DNA from: Verrucomicrobiota bacterium
Lineage (GTDB): Bacteria; Verrucomicrobiota; Verrucomicrobiia; Opitutales; Opitutaceae
DNA length: 40,110 nucleotides
Reading direction: 5' to 3'
Assembly: GCA_023457035.1 (NCBI GenBank)
Contig: JAEWNN010000018.1
Span: 1-40,110, forward strand
This document shows, in pieces, positions 1 through 10,400 of this stretch. The notes under the pieces are model-generated. The model saw nothing but the letters and a program-made list of their open reading frames with translations. It was not told where the DNA came from and searched no databases. The translations under genes and the position numbers were made by a program. The stretch's first letter is position 1. Each line of letters opens with the position of its first letter.

Positions 1-586
1 ACGGAGCGGCGACGGTCTCGAGGTTGGCCGCGAAAAACGCGGGCACCGCCGCCGGAACCGGGAGCGGCGGCGCGACCGCGGGCACGAGCGGATCCGTGCC
101 CAGCGCCCGCTCCTCCCAGTCGAGCAGGCCGTCTCCATCCAGATCGGACAGCGTGATCGCCACCCGCCAGGCGCGCCGCGGGTCGCGCTCGCTCCCGGCC
201 CAGACGAGGTGGCTGATCTCCGCACCCTGCCCGGCGAACTCCAGGTCGTTGGCCGGCTCCCACGCGCCCAGATCCGTGCTGGTCTCGATCCGGTACCGGC
301 GATGCACGACCCCGCCCCAATGCAGGCGCAGCCCGCCGCCGGCGTTCGGCCGCAACACCGCCGCGGGGGCCCGGTTCGGATCGAGCGCGTCGGTGCCCGC
401 GGCCGCCTCCGCGCGATTGGAGAATCCATCGCCATCATCGTCCGCCCCGGCTTCGCCCACCTGCGGATGCTGCGCCGACCAGACATCGGAGATCCCATCG
501 CCGTCGCGATCGATGATCGCGACGAGCGGCACCGAGCCGAGGAGAAGCGCGACAGCCGCGCCGAGGCGAAGACGTGGGGAACGCAT
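1..586 (-). CDS. Exported protein with Ca-binding type-3/EF-hand-like repeats (C-terminus outside window)
   Basis: An uninterrupted frame runs from an ATG at 586 to the left edge (195 codons), so the C-terminus is missing. The N-terminus (MRSPRLRLGAAVALLLGSVP) looks like a signal peptide. Next come calcium-loop-like motifs: DRDGDGISDVW, then DDDGDGFSNRAEAAAGTDALDP, and later DLDGDGLLDWEERALGTDPL. These match the thrombospondin type-3 / dockerin-like loops common in exported Verrucomicrobiota proteins. Between the second and third lies a beta-rich stretch (RYRIETSTDLGAWEPA) like the 'stress on the axis' segment found after such loops. This N-terminal arrangement often precedes large catalytic or DUF1800-type regions, but nothing of that is visible here. 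No Shine-Dalgarno precedes the start. Export is well supported; function is unknown. Confidence 0.75.
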   Translation of the reverse strand, partial: MRSPRLRLGAAVALLLGSVPLVAIIDRDGDGISDVWSAQHPQVGEAGADDDGDGFSNRAEAAAGTDALDPNRAPAAVLRPNAGGGLRLHWGGVVHRRYRIETSTDLGAWEPANDLEFAGQGAEISHLVWAGSERDPRRAWRVAITLSDLDGDGLLDWEERALGTDPLVPAVAPPLPVPAAVPAFFAANLETVAAP

Positions 587-1124
587 GGCGGGGAATGCGC
601 CCTAGGTTTCCGGACCGGCGGGGCGGGAGCAACACGGGCGCGGCCCGCCGAACGACTTTGATTCTCCTTTCACCGCGAGCCCGCACGCCTGCGCGTGGGG
701 CGGTGCGCCAGCCCCAGCCCCCTCGACACTGTCCGCCGAGAGCGCCACGTCACCGCCTCCGGCTCCGTCGGCACCGGGGCGCCACTCCGTATCCGCCAGC
801 CTAGGCCAAAGCACCGGGCCACATCGCCCCCCCCGGTCCCGACGTGGCACAGGGTGCCTCAGCCCGCCCCGGCCCATTCCGCGCGCCCCCACTCGCCAGC
901 TCACGCCCAACGGCGCGGTCTGAAGAGCCGCGCCACGTGAAGGCCCCTCCCTGAACAATCCCGGCCGCTTCGGCGCGAACGCACCGGGTCCGGTCGGAGA
1001 ACGGACCTACTCGCCAGACCGGCGCCCGCAGTCGCGCGATGCATTGGGCCGCAGTGCCACACGCACGATCGCGCGGCCCGGGGTTGCCCATCCGGCCCAA
1101 CAACGCAACATCACCACTCCCCCG
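587..1124. other. Gene-free divergent intergenic region
   Basis: This 538-nt region separates the leftward exported protein from the rightward glycoside hydrolase, so it must hold both promoters. Its open frames are Arg/Pro-rich shadows without homology that I recognise. I see no convincing -35/-10 pair, terminator or RNA gene. A small hairpin-forming stretch lies at 846-858 (GGCAC/GTGCC arms). Confidence 0.5.
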
Positions 1125-3776
1125 ATGATCTACTCCAGCGCCCGCCCGCACCGACTCCCCCAGTCCACCCCGCTCCGCCGCGCCCTTGCCGCCGCGTTCC
1201 TTGCCACGTTGTTGCCGCTCTCCTCCTGCGCCCGGTCCGCCGTGCCCGAGGGCTGGTTCGTCTGGCCCATGGTCGAGCCCGCCGCCGGCTCCGCGCTCGA
1301 CACCTCCGCCCTCAACCCCGCGCCCGCCGGCGCCGGCGGGCGCATCGCGGTCAAGGACGGCGCCTTCGTCACCGCCGACGGCCGCCCGCTGCGCTTCTTC
1401 GGCGTCAACCTCGCCTCCGACGACGCCTTCCCCTCCGCCGCCGACGCCGAACTGCTCGCCCGCCGCCTCGCCAAAGCCGGCGTCAACATCGTCCGTCTCC
1501 ATCACATGGACAACTCGTGGGGGATCGGTACCGGCGGCAGCCTCTGGCCCAAGGACCGCCCCGAGCGCCTCGCCCTCGACGCCGCGCAACTCGACAAGGT
1601 CCACCGCCTCATCGCCATCCTCGCCCGCCACGGCATCTACTCGAACATCAACCTCAAGGTCTCGAAGACCCTCAGCGCCGCCGACGGCTTCCCTCCCGCC
1701 GTCTCCGAGTTTCCCGACTTCCAGAAACGCGTCGACCTGTTCGACCGCCGCATGATCGAGCTCCAGAAAGACTTCGCCCGCCGCCTACTCACCACCAAGA
1801 ACCCCTACAACGGCCTCGCCCCGGTCGACGACCCCGCCGTCGCCATCGTCGAGATCAACAACGAGAACTCGGTCCTCGGTTACTTCACCCGCGACCTCGG
1901 CCACGGCACCGATCGTTTCCCCGAGCCGTTCCGCACCGATCTGCAGACGCGGTGGAACACCTGGCTCGCCGCCCGCTACGCCAGCACCACCGCCCTCACC
2001 TCCGCCTGGGCCGACGAAACCGCCTCCGGCGCCACGGCGCCCGCGTTCGATCCCGCCACGGCCCGGTGGCTGCTCAAGGCGCGGCCCGGTACCGTCGCCT
2101 CCCTCGTCCCCGGCCCCGACGCCTCCTCCCTCACGATCGAGGTGGAGAAGACCACCGGCTCCGACTGGCACGCCCAGGTCTCGATCCACGGCCTCGAACT
2201 CGCCGACAACACCGTCTACACCGTCGCCTTCGAGGCCCGCGCCCGCACCGCCGGCAAGCTCGGCGCCGGCGTCTCCAACGACACACTTCACCGTCCGGGC
2301 GAGGAATGGCGCAGCCTCGGTCTCCTCCGCTCCGTCGAGCTCGGCACCGAGTGGCGGCAGCACCGGCTCACGTTCCCCGCGCACTCCGTCGCCGGCGGGC
2401 GCGCCACGCTCAGCCTCAACGCCGGCGCCCGGCCCAACCACATCGAAATCCGTGGCCTTCGCCTCAGCGCCGGCGGGGCCCAACCGCTCGCCTCGGAACA
2501 GACGCTCGAGGCGCGCACCATCCCGCTGCCCGCCTCGCCCTCGACCCGCCAGTGGGCCGACTGGATCGCCTTCCTCGCCGGCATCGACCGCAGCTTCGCC
2601 GAGGAGATGCGCGCCTTCCTCCGCGACGAGCTCGGGGTGAAGGCCCCGATGGTCTGCTCGCAGATCAACTTCAGCGGCCTGCCCGCGCTCGACCGTGAGC
2701 AATCCATGGAGTTCGCCGACACCCATACCTACTGGCAGCACCCGAACTTCCCCGGCACCGGCTGGGACCGCGCCAACTGGACCATCGACAACTCCCCCAT
2801 GGTCGCCGTCTTCGGCCCGCGCCGCTTCGGCGAACTCGGCAACCTCGCCTATCTGCGCGTCGCCGGAAAGCCCTTTGCCGTGAGCGAGTTCGACCACTCC
2901 GCCCCGAGCGACTACGCCTGCGAGATGTACCCCGAATGGGCGGTCTTCGCGTCGCGCCAGAACTGGGACGCGCTCTACCTCTTCGACTTCGGCGCCTACG
3001 GCTCACGCAACCCCGACGGCCGCATCACCGGCTTCTTCGACCAGATCAACCACCCGGCGAAGTGGTCGCTCGCCCCCTTCGCCACCCGCGTCTTCCGCGG
3101 CGGCCTCGTGCCCGCCGCCACCGCCGTCGCCGAGCTCCGCCCCGGCAATCCCGTCTGGGGTGAGGCGATGCACTTCGACATGCTCTGGGCCAAGCTCAAC
3201 CCCGACCAGCCCTTCGACTTCCTCGACTGCCGCCTACAGATCAGCGATCGCCCCGTCGCCGGCCCGGCCACGATCGTCCGTCATGGCAAGGTGGACTCCG
3301 CCCCCGCCCGGGTGCTGAAGAATCCGCAGGGCCAGGTGTTCGTCGCCGCCGTCGAACGCGCCGCGGTCGCCACCGGTTTCCTCGGTGGAGCCACCACCCA
3401 GGCCGGCCCGCTCACCGTCACCTGCCCGCGCTTCGGCCGCGACTTCGCCACCGTCGCCGCCGTCGCGCTCGACGACCAGCCGCTCGCCTCGGCGAAACGC
3501 GCGCTCGTGACCATCGTCGCCCGCGCCGAGAACCAAGGCATGAAGTGGAACGAAGCCCGCACCACCACCGGCGCCGAGTGGGGCCACGGCCCGACGATCG
3601 CCGAGCGCGTGCCCGCCACCCTCTCGATCGCCACCAACGGCCCGCGCACCGTCTACGCCCTCAAGCCCGACGGCACCCGCGCCCGCGAAGTGAAAGCCAC
3701 CTACGCCGCCGGCCGCCTCACCTTCACCGTCTCGCCGAAGGACCAGACCCTTCACTACGAGATCGTGACGGAGTGA
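1125..3776 (+). CDS. Putative lipoprotein glycoside hydrolase, clan GH-A (cellulase-like), with inserted CBM-like domain
   Basis: The 883-residue protein is read from ATG 1125. The longer frame from 1044 only adds unrelated residues, whereas 1125 gives a basic N-terminus, a hydrophobic stretch and a lipobox (L-S-S-C), indicating an exported lipoprotein. The catalytic part begins near residue 85 (GRPLRFFGVNLA), followed by AGVNIVRLHHMDNSWG. The motif EINNENS places the probable acid/base glutamate at about residue 247. AVSEFDHSAPSDY places the probable nucleophile at about residue 588. This Asn-Glu plus later Glu layout is typical of (beta/alpha)8 clan GH-A enzymes such as GH5. Between the two glutamates, about residues 310-452, lies a beta-sandwich-like segment resembling CBM4/9 domains. 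The C-terminal third looks like an accessory beta domain. Substrate cannot be told. It ends 88 nt from the convergent chemoreceptor gene. Confidence 0.8.
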   Translation: MIYSSARPHRLPQSTPLRRALAAAFLATLLPLSSCARSAVPEGWFVWPMVEPAAGSALDTSALNPAPAGAGGRIAVKDGAFVTADGRPLRFFGVNLASDDAFPSAADAELLARRLAKAGVNIVRLHHMDNSWGIGTGGSLWPKDRPERLALDAAQLDKVHRLIAILARHGIYSNINLKVSKTLSAADGFPPAVSEFPDFQKRVDLFDRRMIELQKDFARRLLTTKNPYNGLAPVDDPAVAIVEINNENSVLGYFTRDLGHGTDRFPEPFRTDLQTRWNTWLAARYASTTALTSAWADETASGATAPAFDPATARWLLKARPGTVASLVPGPDASSLTIEVEKTTGSDWHAQVSIHGLELADNTVYTVAFEARARTAGKLGAGVSNDTLHRPGEEWRSLGLLRSVELGTEWRQHRLTFPAHSVAGGRATLSLNAGARPNHIEIRGLRLSAGGAQPLASEQTLEARTIPLPASPSTRQWADWIAFLAGIDRSFAEEMRAFLRDELGVKAPMVCSQINFSGLPALDREQSMEFADTHTYWQHPNFPGTGWDRANWTIDNSPMVAVFGPRRFGELGNLAYLRVAGKPFAVSEFDHSAPSDYACEMYPEWAVFASRQNWDALYLFDFGAYGSRNPDGRITGFFDQINHPAKWSLAPFATRVFRGGLVPAATAVAELRPGNPVWGEAMHFDMLWAKLNPDQPFDFLDCRLQISDRPVAGPATIVRHGKVDSAPARVLKNPQGQVFVAAVERAAVATGFLGGATTQAGPLTVTCPRFGRDFATVAAVALDDQPLASAKRALVTIVARAENQGMKWNEARTTTGAEWGHGPTIAERVPATLSIATNGPRTVYALKPDGTRAREVKATYAAGRLTFTVSPKDQTLHYEIVTE

Positions 3777-3864
3777 CCGGCCGGGATTCAGGTGCCAAAT
3801 CGCGGCTTGGCGCTCAGAACGAGTTGTGGGAATGGGTCCATGCCCCCTCCTCCAGCGATAGCGC

Positions 3865-4944
3865 TCAGTCCTCGGCCAGCAGTCGCCGGAAGTTCACGTC
3901 GGCGGCGAGCACCCCGCGCAGCACGCCGCCCTCATGGCGCAGCGGCGCCACGACGGTAAAGCAGTAGTCGCCCGTCGCCGTCGACCGATAGAGATCGGTG
4001 GCCACCACCCCGTCGGCCGCGGCGCCCTGGCGGAACCAGGGACGATCCGACCAATCGCGACCAAAACCGCTTTTGTCGTGCTCCACCCGGCCGTCGCGGC
4101 GCTGCAGGTTGTCGACGAACTGCCGCCCGGCAGGGTCCGTGCAATACGCCAGCTCGAACGGCGCCTGCGCTGACAACCAACGCTCCAGCGCGCGTTCGAC
4201 ACCGAAGCGCTCCAGCGGACGCACCACCAGTTCCGCCGCAAGACCCGCCAGCGCCTCCGCCGCACGCCGGTGCGCGGCGAACCGGAACGCACCGATCTCG
4301 GTGAGAAGCATCTCCGTGAGCGCGTTCACCGCATCCCCCATTCCGTGCACCCGTTGCGCACTCTCCAGTTGCGCGCCGGCCGAACGACTCATGCCCTGCA
4401 CCTCGTCCTCCACGGCCGCAATCGTCTCCTCCGACCGCGCCGCGCCGGCCTTGGCTTCGCCCACCACGGCGCCGACGCGGCCGATGCTTGTGTTCATCTC
4501 CTCAACACGTGTCTCGATCAGGCGCGTGGTTGCCCCCGCGTCGTCGGCGAGCCGCTTGACCTCGTCGGCGACGACGCCGAACGCACGGCCGCTCGCGCCG
4601 GCCCTCACCGCCTCGATACTGGCGTTGAGGGAGATGATCTTTGTCTGATCGGCGATGCGGGAAACCGTGCCGAGCGCAGTCCCGACTTGGGCAGCGGCAC
4701 CACGCAACTGGCCGGTGGCGGCGATCACCGAGGCGGTGAGCCGCTGCATCGTCGTCGCGGCGCGGCCGGCCTGTCCCGCCTGCTGCCGGGCCTGCGACTC
4801 CAGCGCCTGGGCCAGCGCCGCCAGCTCGGGCCCGAGAGCGGCGAGCCGCACTGCGGTCTGGGCGATCGCCTCCAGCCGGTTGCTTTCGGCAGGAGCGGAG
4901 CGCTGCGATGGACGGACGAGGACTGAAGCACACGTGGTGGGCAT
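3865..4944 (-). CDS. Soluble methyl-accepting chemotaxis-type receptor with C-terminal Cache/PDC-like sensor
   Basis: The 359-residue protein has no transmembrane segment. Residues about 20-210 are a long helical Ala/Gln/Glu-rich region with the receptor hairpin tip IISLNASIEAVRAGASGRAF followed by GVVADEVKRLADDAG. This matches the kinase-control tip of methyl-accepting chemotaxis proteins that contacts CheA/CheW. The C-terminal ~130 residues include DWSDRPWFRQG, DYCFTVVAP and GVLAADVNF, the strand pattern of Cache/PDC ligand-binding domains. In classical receptors such domains are N-terminal and periplasmic; here the order is inverted and the whole protein appears cytoplasmic. The start at 4944 has a GGAG seven bases upstream, unusual for this window. 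It is divergent from the nucleotidyltransferase gene. No chemotaxis operon adjoins it, so its kinase partner must be elsewhere. Confidence 0.85.
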   Translation of the reverse strand: MPTTCASVLVRPSQRSAPAESNRLEAIAQTAVRLAALGPELAALAQALESQARQQAGQAGRAATTMQRLTASVIAATGQLRGAAAQVGTALGTVSRIADQTKIISLNASIEAVRAGASGRAFGVVADEVKRLADDAGATTRLIETRVEEMNTSIGRVGAVVGEAKAGAARSEETIAAVEDEVQGMSRSAGAQLESAQRVHGMGDAVNALTEMLLTEIGAFRFAAHRRAAEALAGLAAELVVRPLERFGVERALERWLSAQAPFELAYCTDPAGRQFVDNLQRRDGRVEHDKSGFGRDWSDRPWFRQGAAADGVVATDLYRSTATGDYCFTVVAPLRHEGGVLRGVLAADVNFRRLLAED

Positions 4945-5095
4945 GTGCGTACTCCGTCAGCAGGCCACATGCCGAAGCCGCCAAGCCGAGGGGATTGAGC
5001 AGAACACCCGTACCGCACCATGCGCCGATGCCTCCTCCGGGCTCGCCGCCGCCTGCCCCTTGCCAGCGCCGGGCGTTTCCCTTTCGCTCGGGGCG

Positions 5096-6019
5096 ATGGC
5101 CAGCTCCGCTCCCACCCTACTCGTCCTCGCCGCCGGCATGGGCTCCCGCTACGGCGGGCTCAAGCAGCTCGATCCCGTCGGCCCGGGCGGCGAGACCATC
5201 CTCGACTACGCCGTCTTCGACGCGATCCGCGCCGGTTTCGGCCGCGTGGTTTTCGTCATCCGTCGCGACTTCGCCGACGCCTTCAACTCCCAGGTTGCCG
5301 CCAAGTACGCCGGCCGGATCCAGGTCGACACCGTTTTCCAAGCACTCGACGCCCTGCCACCCGGCGCTGCGCTCCCCGCCGGGCGCGAGAAACCGTGGGG
5401 CACCGGCCATGCCGTCTGGTGCGCGCGCGACGCCATCCACGAGCCTTTCGCTGTGATCGGGGCCGACGACTTCTTCGGCCGCGACGCCTTCGTGCAACTC
5501 GCCGCCTTCCTCTCGCCTCTCGCCCCTCGCCCCTCGGCAGCAGGCGCAAGCCCTTCGCCCGCGACGTTCGCCATGGTCGGCTACCGGCTCGCCAACACGC
5601 TCTCGGAGAATGGCGCGGTTGCGCGGGGCGTCTGCACCGTCGGTGCTGACGGTCAGTTGCGCACCGTGGTCGAGAACACCGGTATCCTTCGCACGGATAT
5701 CGGCCCCGGACGGAAGTACACCGGCGAGGAGATCGTCTCGATGAACTGCTGGGCGTTCACGCCGGCGTTCTTCCCCGCGCTCGACCGCCAATGGCGCGAG
5801 TTCATCGCCGCGCGCGGTGGCGAGCTGAAGTCCGAGTTCTACCTGCCCGAGGCCGTGTCGCAGCAGATCGCCGCCGGCGGCGCCACCGTCGCGGTGCGCC
5901 CGACCAGCGCCGAGTGGTTCGGCGTGACCTTCCGCGAGGACAAGCCCCGCGTGCAGGCCGCCCTCGCCGCGCTCGCCGCCCGCGGCGACTACCCCGTGCC
6001 GCTATTCCCGAAAAGCTAA
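5096..6019 (+). CDS. Sugar-phosphate nucleotidyltransferase (NTP_transferase family)
   Basis: Residues 1-307 are read from ATG 5096, the first start that places the nucleotide-binding signature LAAGMGSRYGGLKQ near the N-terminus; longer in-frame starts only add low-complexity sequence. This G-x-G-x-R...K loop is the hallmark of enzymes that transfer NMP from an NTP to a sugar-1-phosphate. Other supporting segments are KPWGTGHAVW, the metal-binding-type VIGADDFFGRDAF, and FYLPEAVSQQI near the end. Overall it resembles UTP-glucose-1-phosphate uridylyltransferase-like proteins, but the sugar is not determinable. A Pro/Ala/Ser-rich insertion (SPLAPRPSAAGASPSP), just after the DDFF motif, is encoded by a heptamer DNA repeat. 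Upstream is the 151-nt divergent gap to the chemoreceptor. Confidence 0.85.
   Translation: MASSAPTLLVLAAGMGSRYGGLKQLDPVGPGGETILDYAVFDAIRAGFGRVVFVIRRDFADAFNSQVAAKYAGRIQVDTVFQALDALPPGAALPAGREKPWGTGHAVWCARDAIHEPFAVIGADDFFGRDAFVQLAAFLSPLAPRPSAAGASPSPATFAMVGYRLANTLSENGAVARGVCTVGADGQLRTVVENTGILRTDIGPGRKYTGEEIVSMNCWAFTPAFFPALDRQWREFIAARGGELKSEFYLPEAVSQQIAAGGATVAVRPTSAEWFGVTFREDKPRVQAALAALAARGDYPVPLFPKS
5511..5537 (+). repeat. Heptamer tandem repeat (YCTCGCC) inside a coding region
   Basis: Nearly four units of YCTCGCC lie head to tail within the nucleotidyltransferase gene. They encode an SPLAPRPS-type insertion that looks dispensable for the fold. The 7-bp period does not preserve frame per unit, so only certain copy numbers keep the gene open. 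Confidence 0.7.
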
Positions 6020-6358
6020 CGATCCCCTCAACCGCACAGAACCCAGAGAACCCAAAGAGCCCGGCCGTTCATCTCTCCGCGCTCTTTGCACAGCTATCCC
6101 AGCAAACGCTGCATTTTGTGCACGATATCCCTATGTTACGCCCTGTCGGGAAAGTTGACCACGGATCACACGGATTCCACGGATGGGGAAGCCCGGAATC
6201 CGTGCCCATCCGTGAAATCCGTGGTTCATCATTCTGCCCCTTTGGTTGCGGCTCCGCCGCGCTAGATTCTCTGCGGTTAACCTTCCGTCCACCGAATCTC
6301 CGAGCCCTCCTCCCCTCTCTGTGCTCTCGGTGACCACAGTCTGAATTCAGCCCCTCGC
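6020..6358. other. Gene-free region of degenerate dispersed repeats
   Basis: This 339-nt gap between two rightward genes holds no credible gene and is less GC-rich than its surroundings. It contains a 68-nt ACCACGGAT repeat (listed separately). At either end are degenerate CACAGAG/CCAGAGAA-type tracts (6034-6060 and 6310-6345) that resemble the repeats around the GxxExxY gene at 32.3-32.8 kb. Short open frames on the minus strand are translations of these repeats. Confidence 0.65.
6158..6225. repeat. ACCACGGAT dispersed repeat, copy 1
   Basis: The unit starts ACCACGGAT and ends ATCCGTGGT, so its termini are inverted repeats, with further CACGGA/TCCGTG pairs inside; it can fold into a long hairpin. 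A close copy of 69 nt lies at 12121-12189. Both copies are followed within about 20-40 nt by GGTTGCGGC. Size and structure are REP/MITE-like; no transposase is present. Confidence 0.85.
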
Positions 6359-7207
<849 letters not shown>

Positions 7208-7223
7208 GGCGCGCCATTCCTTT

Positions 7224-7280
7224 GTAGGAGCGTGCTTGCACGCGACCTGCACTCGGAATCGCGTGCAAGCACGCTCCTAC
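7224..7280. repeat. REPIN-like perfect inverted repeat
   Basis: Two 22-nt arms (7224-7245 and 7259-7280), starting GTAGGAGCGTGCTTGC, are perfect inverted copies separated by 13 nt. Sequence and layout resemble the REP/REPIN elements known from Pseudomonas and other GC-rich bacteria, which are mobilised in trans by RAYT (TnpA-REP) proteins. It lies between the convergent deacetylase and RCC1 genes, and may also slow or end transcription. Confidence 0.9.
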
Positions 7281-7354
7281 CTCGAGCAACGGAAGGCCTC
7301 CAGCGATCAACTGCGCCCGCGGTCGGATCGCCGCTCGCCGGCGGACCGCGCTAC

Positions 7355-7380
7355 GTCCGGCCCGCGAGCGCGGGCCGGAC
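7355..7380. terminator. Strong GC hairpin between convergent genes
   Basis: Arms GTCCGGCCCGCG (7355-7366) and CGCGGGCCGGAC (7369-7380) are perfectly complementary with a 2-nt loop. It lies between two 3' ends. There is no T-run, so calling it a terminator is an inference from position and stability; it could instead be another repeat fragment. Confidence 0.45.
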
Positions 7381-7428
7381 GAATACACGGGCCGGCCATC
7401 GGGTCCGGCCCTGCGGCAGCACGCGGGA

Positions 7429-10400
7429 TCAGCGCCGCACAAACCGCCGCCGCCCGAGGGCGAGCAACGCCAGCACCGCCGGCAGGAGCAGGCCAATGGC
7501 GCCACCGCCGCCACTGTCGCCGCCGGTCGCCCCGGCCGCGGTGGTCGTGGCGCGGGCGGCGCCGCTGGCGGCGCTCTCGTTGGCCGCGCCGTCGTAGGCG
7601 GTGACCGTGTAGGTGTAGGTCGTGCCGGCGCTCAACCCGGTGTCGGCGTAGCTGGCGGTCGTGCTCGTGCCGATGGCCGTGCCGTTGCGGTAGATCCGAT
7701 ACCCGGCCACGCCACTCGCCGGCACGCCGCTGGGCGCGGTGTCGGTCGAGGCCGTCCAGCTGAGCGTGATCTGGCTGGCCGAAAGCACCGTGGCGGCCAA
7801 ACCCGTGGGCGCCACGGGCGCCGTGGTGTCGGCCTGGTACTCGTCGGCGCCGAGGTCGCAGCCGCTGCCGGTCGGGCGGGTGTCGCCGTCGATGTCGACG
7901 GTGAGACCGGCGATCGTGGTGCCGGCATCGACCACCGCGCTCCGGAACGCGGCCAGGTGCAGGTCGCCGGCGGTCACATCGCGGAACCAGCCCGCTGCCG
8001 CAGCAGTGTAGTTGGTCGCCAGCGTCGCCGTGGCCGTGCCGGTCGCCGTGATGGGCCGGTTGGCGAGGTTGTTGCGGATCGCGCCGAGCGCGCCGCTGCC
8101 GGCGTACTCGATGGCGCTGGCGGCGGTGCCGGCCTGGTAGACGCTGTTGTTGTCGATCTGCGCGGCGGTCACGTCGGTGAGGCTGATCGCGGGCGTGGTG
8201 CCCGTCGTCGTGTTGTCCGCGATGAAGTTGTTGCGGACGATCGGCGACGAGACGTCCGCGAGGACAAGGGCCCGCGCGCAGTCGAGAATCACGTTTTCGG
8301 TGAACGTCAGATCGTCGGCGTGGCTGAAGGTCAGTGCGGCAGGCGTATCACTGAAGCTGCTGCCTGTGATCGTCCAGCCCGAGCAGGCGGTGCCGGTGAG
8401 GCTCGCACCGGTGAAGGTGCAGTCGTCGAGCGTGCCGTCGTCGGCCCCGGCAGCGATCACGACGGCGCCGTCGGCGAACGTCAGGCCGGAGAGGGCGATG
8501 TTCCCTCCGCTGATCGTCAGCAGCGCACCCGAGGTCAAGCCGACGCCGGAGAGAGTGCCCCTCCCCTCCAGGATCAGGCCGGAGGTGCTGATCGTCAGGC
8601 CCGCGGTCGGAGTGTACGTCCCGGCCGCGAGCGTGATCGTGTACGTGGCCGCCGGGTTCGCCGCGGCCGTGGTCAGCGCGGCCTCCAACTCGGCGGTGTT
8701 GCCGACCGCGAGGGCCTGCGCTCCGGTGGACTGCGTGGCCACCGTCGCCGGCGCACTCTGGGCGCTCTCGTGGCCGGCGGCATCGTAGGCGGTCACGGTG
8801 TAGGTGTAGGCCGTGGCGGCGGTCAGGCCGGTGTCGCTGTAGGCGGTCGCCGCGCTGGTGGCGATGGCCGTGCCGTTGCGGAGAATTCGGTATCCGGTGA
8901 CACCGCCCGCGTCGCTGGAGGCGGTCCAGACGAGGGCGACCACCGTGGGCGAAGTCGCCTGGCCGGAGAGACCGGTCGGGACCGTGGGCGCGGTGGTGTC
9001 GATCGTGCGCGTGGTCGCGCCGGACGTGCTGGTGGTGTTGTTCGCGGAGTCCGTGGCGGTGGCTGTCAGGCTGTAGGCGCCGTCGGCCAGCGTCACCGCG
9101 ACGCTCCAGTCGCCGGAACCGTCGGCGGTGGTGGTGCCGAGCAGGGTGGCGCCGGCGTACACACGCACCGTGCTGCCGGCTTCGGCCGTGCCCGCGATGG
9201 ACGCGGAAGAAACGGACACGATGGTCGGCGCAGTGGGCGCGGTGGAATCGACGCTCCAGGTGAAGCTCACCGGCGTGGCATCCACGTTGCCCGCCGCATC
9301 GATCGCGCGAACAGAGAAGGTATGCGAGCCGTCGGCCAAGCCGGTGAAGGTCGCGGGACTGGTCGCAGCCGCATAGGCCGCGCCGTCGAGGCTCGCCGCA
9401 AACGAGGCAGACGTGTCCGTGCTGCTGAAGGTGAACGTCGCCGAAGCGCTCGCGCTCGGGTTGGCGGGTGTCGTATCGAGCGTCGTCTCGGGCGCCGTGG
9501 TATCGACGGTCCAGGTGAAGCTCGCAGGCGTGGCATCCACGTTGCCCGCCGCGTCGATCGCGCGAACGGAGAAGGTGTGCGAGCCGTCGGCCAGGCCGGT
9601 GAAGGTCGCCGGGCTGGTCGCAGCGGCATAGGCCGCGCCGTCGAGGCTCGCCGCAAACGAGACAGACGTATCCGCGCTACTGAAGGTGAACGTCGCCGAA
9701 GCGCTCGCGCTCGGGTTGGCGGGTGTCGTGTCGAGCGTCGTCTCGGGCGCCGTGGTGTCGACCACGATCGTCGGCAGCGTGAAGCTCGGCAGCGTGGCGT
9801 CGATCGCCACGCCCGAGGCATTGTTGATCGTGCCGCCGTTCAGATCGATGCTCGTGCTGGCAATGGCGATGCCGTCGGTATCCGTGTCGCCCGATTGCAC
9901 GGTGTAGCGGAAGACCAGGCTGGTCGTGCCGCTGCCGGAAAGGTAGGTCGCGTAACGTGTCGCCGTGCCGATCGTGAGCGCCAGCCGCGGCGTGCCGCTG
10001 GTCGTGGCCACTGTCGCCGCCGCGGAGGTCGTCAGCGTGAAATTGAGCGCGTCGCCGGCCTTGTAGCCGCCGGCCGCGGAGCCGGAGACCGCCGTCACCG
10101 TCGTCGGCGGCGGGGGCGGTAGCGAGGCCAGCGCCAGGGTATGATAGGCGAGGCCGCCCGTTCCGAGGGACGAGACGATTTTCCCGGACAACGCACTCGA
10201 GCCGGTCGCGTTCACCGCCACCGGCACCAAGCCTTGCGTCGTCGAACCGTTGCCCAGCTGGCCGTAGCTGTTGTAGCCCCAGGCCACCGCCGTCCCATCG
10301 CTGCACAACGCCAACGAGTGATTCAGCCCGGCCGATACCGCCACCACCGTCTTCCCGGCGAGGGCGCTCGTCCCGCTCGCCGTGTTAACCGCCACCGGCA

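Noticed and set aside
845..860. TGGCAC at about 845 as a sigma-54 promoter
   Set aside because: The expected TTGC element after the 5-nt spacer is missing (GCCTC is found).
7957..10122. Long plus-strand frame (721 codons) opposite the RCC1 protein gene
   Set aside because: It is Arg/Gly-rich, has no domain signature and runs antisense to a clearly modular protein; it is a GC-skew shadow.
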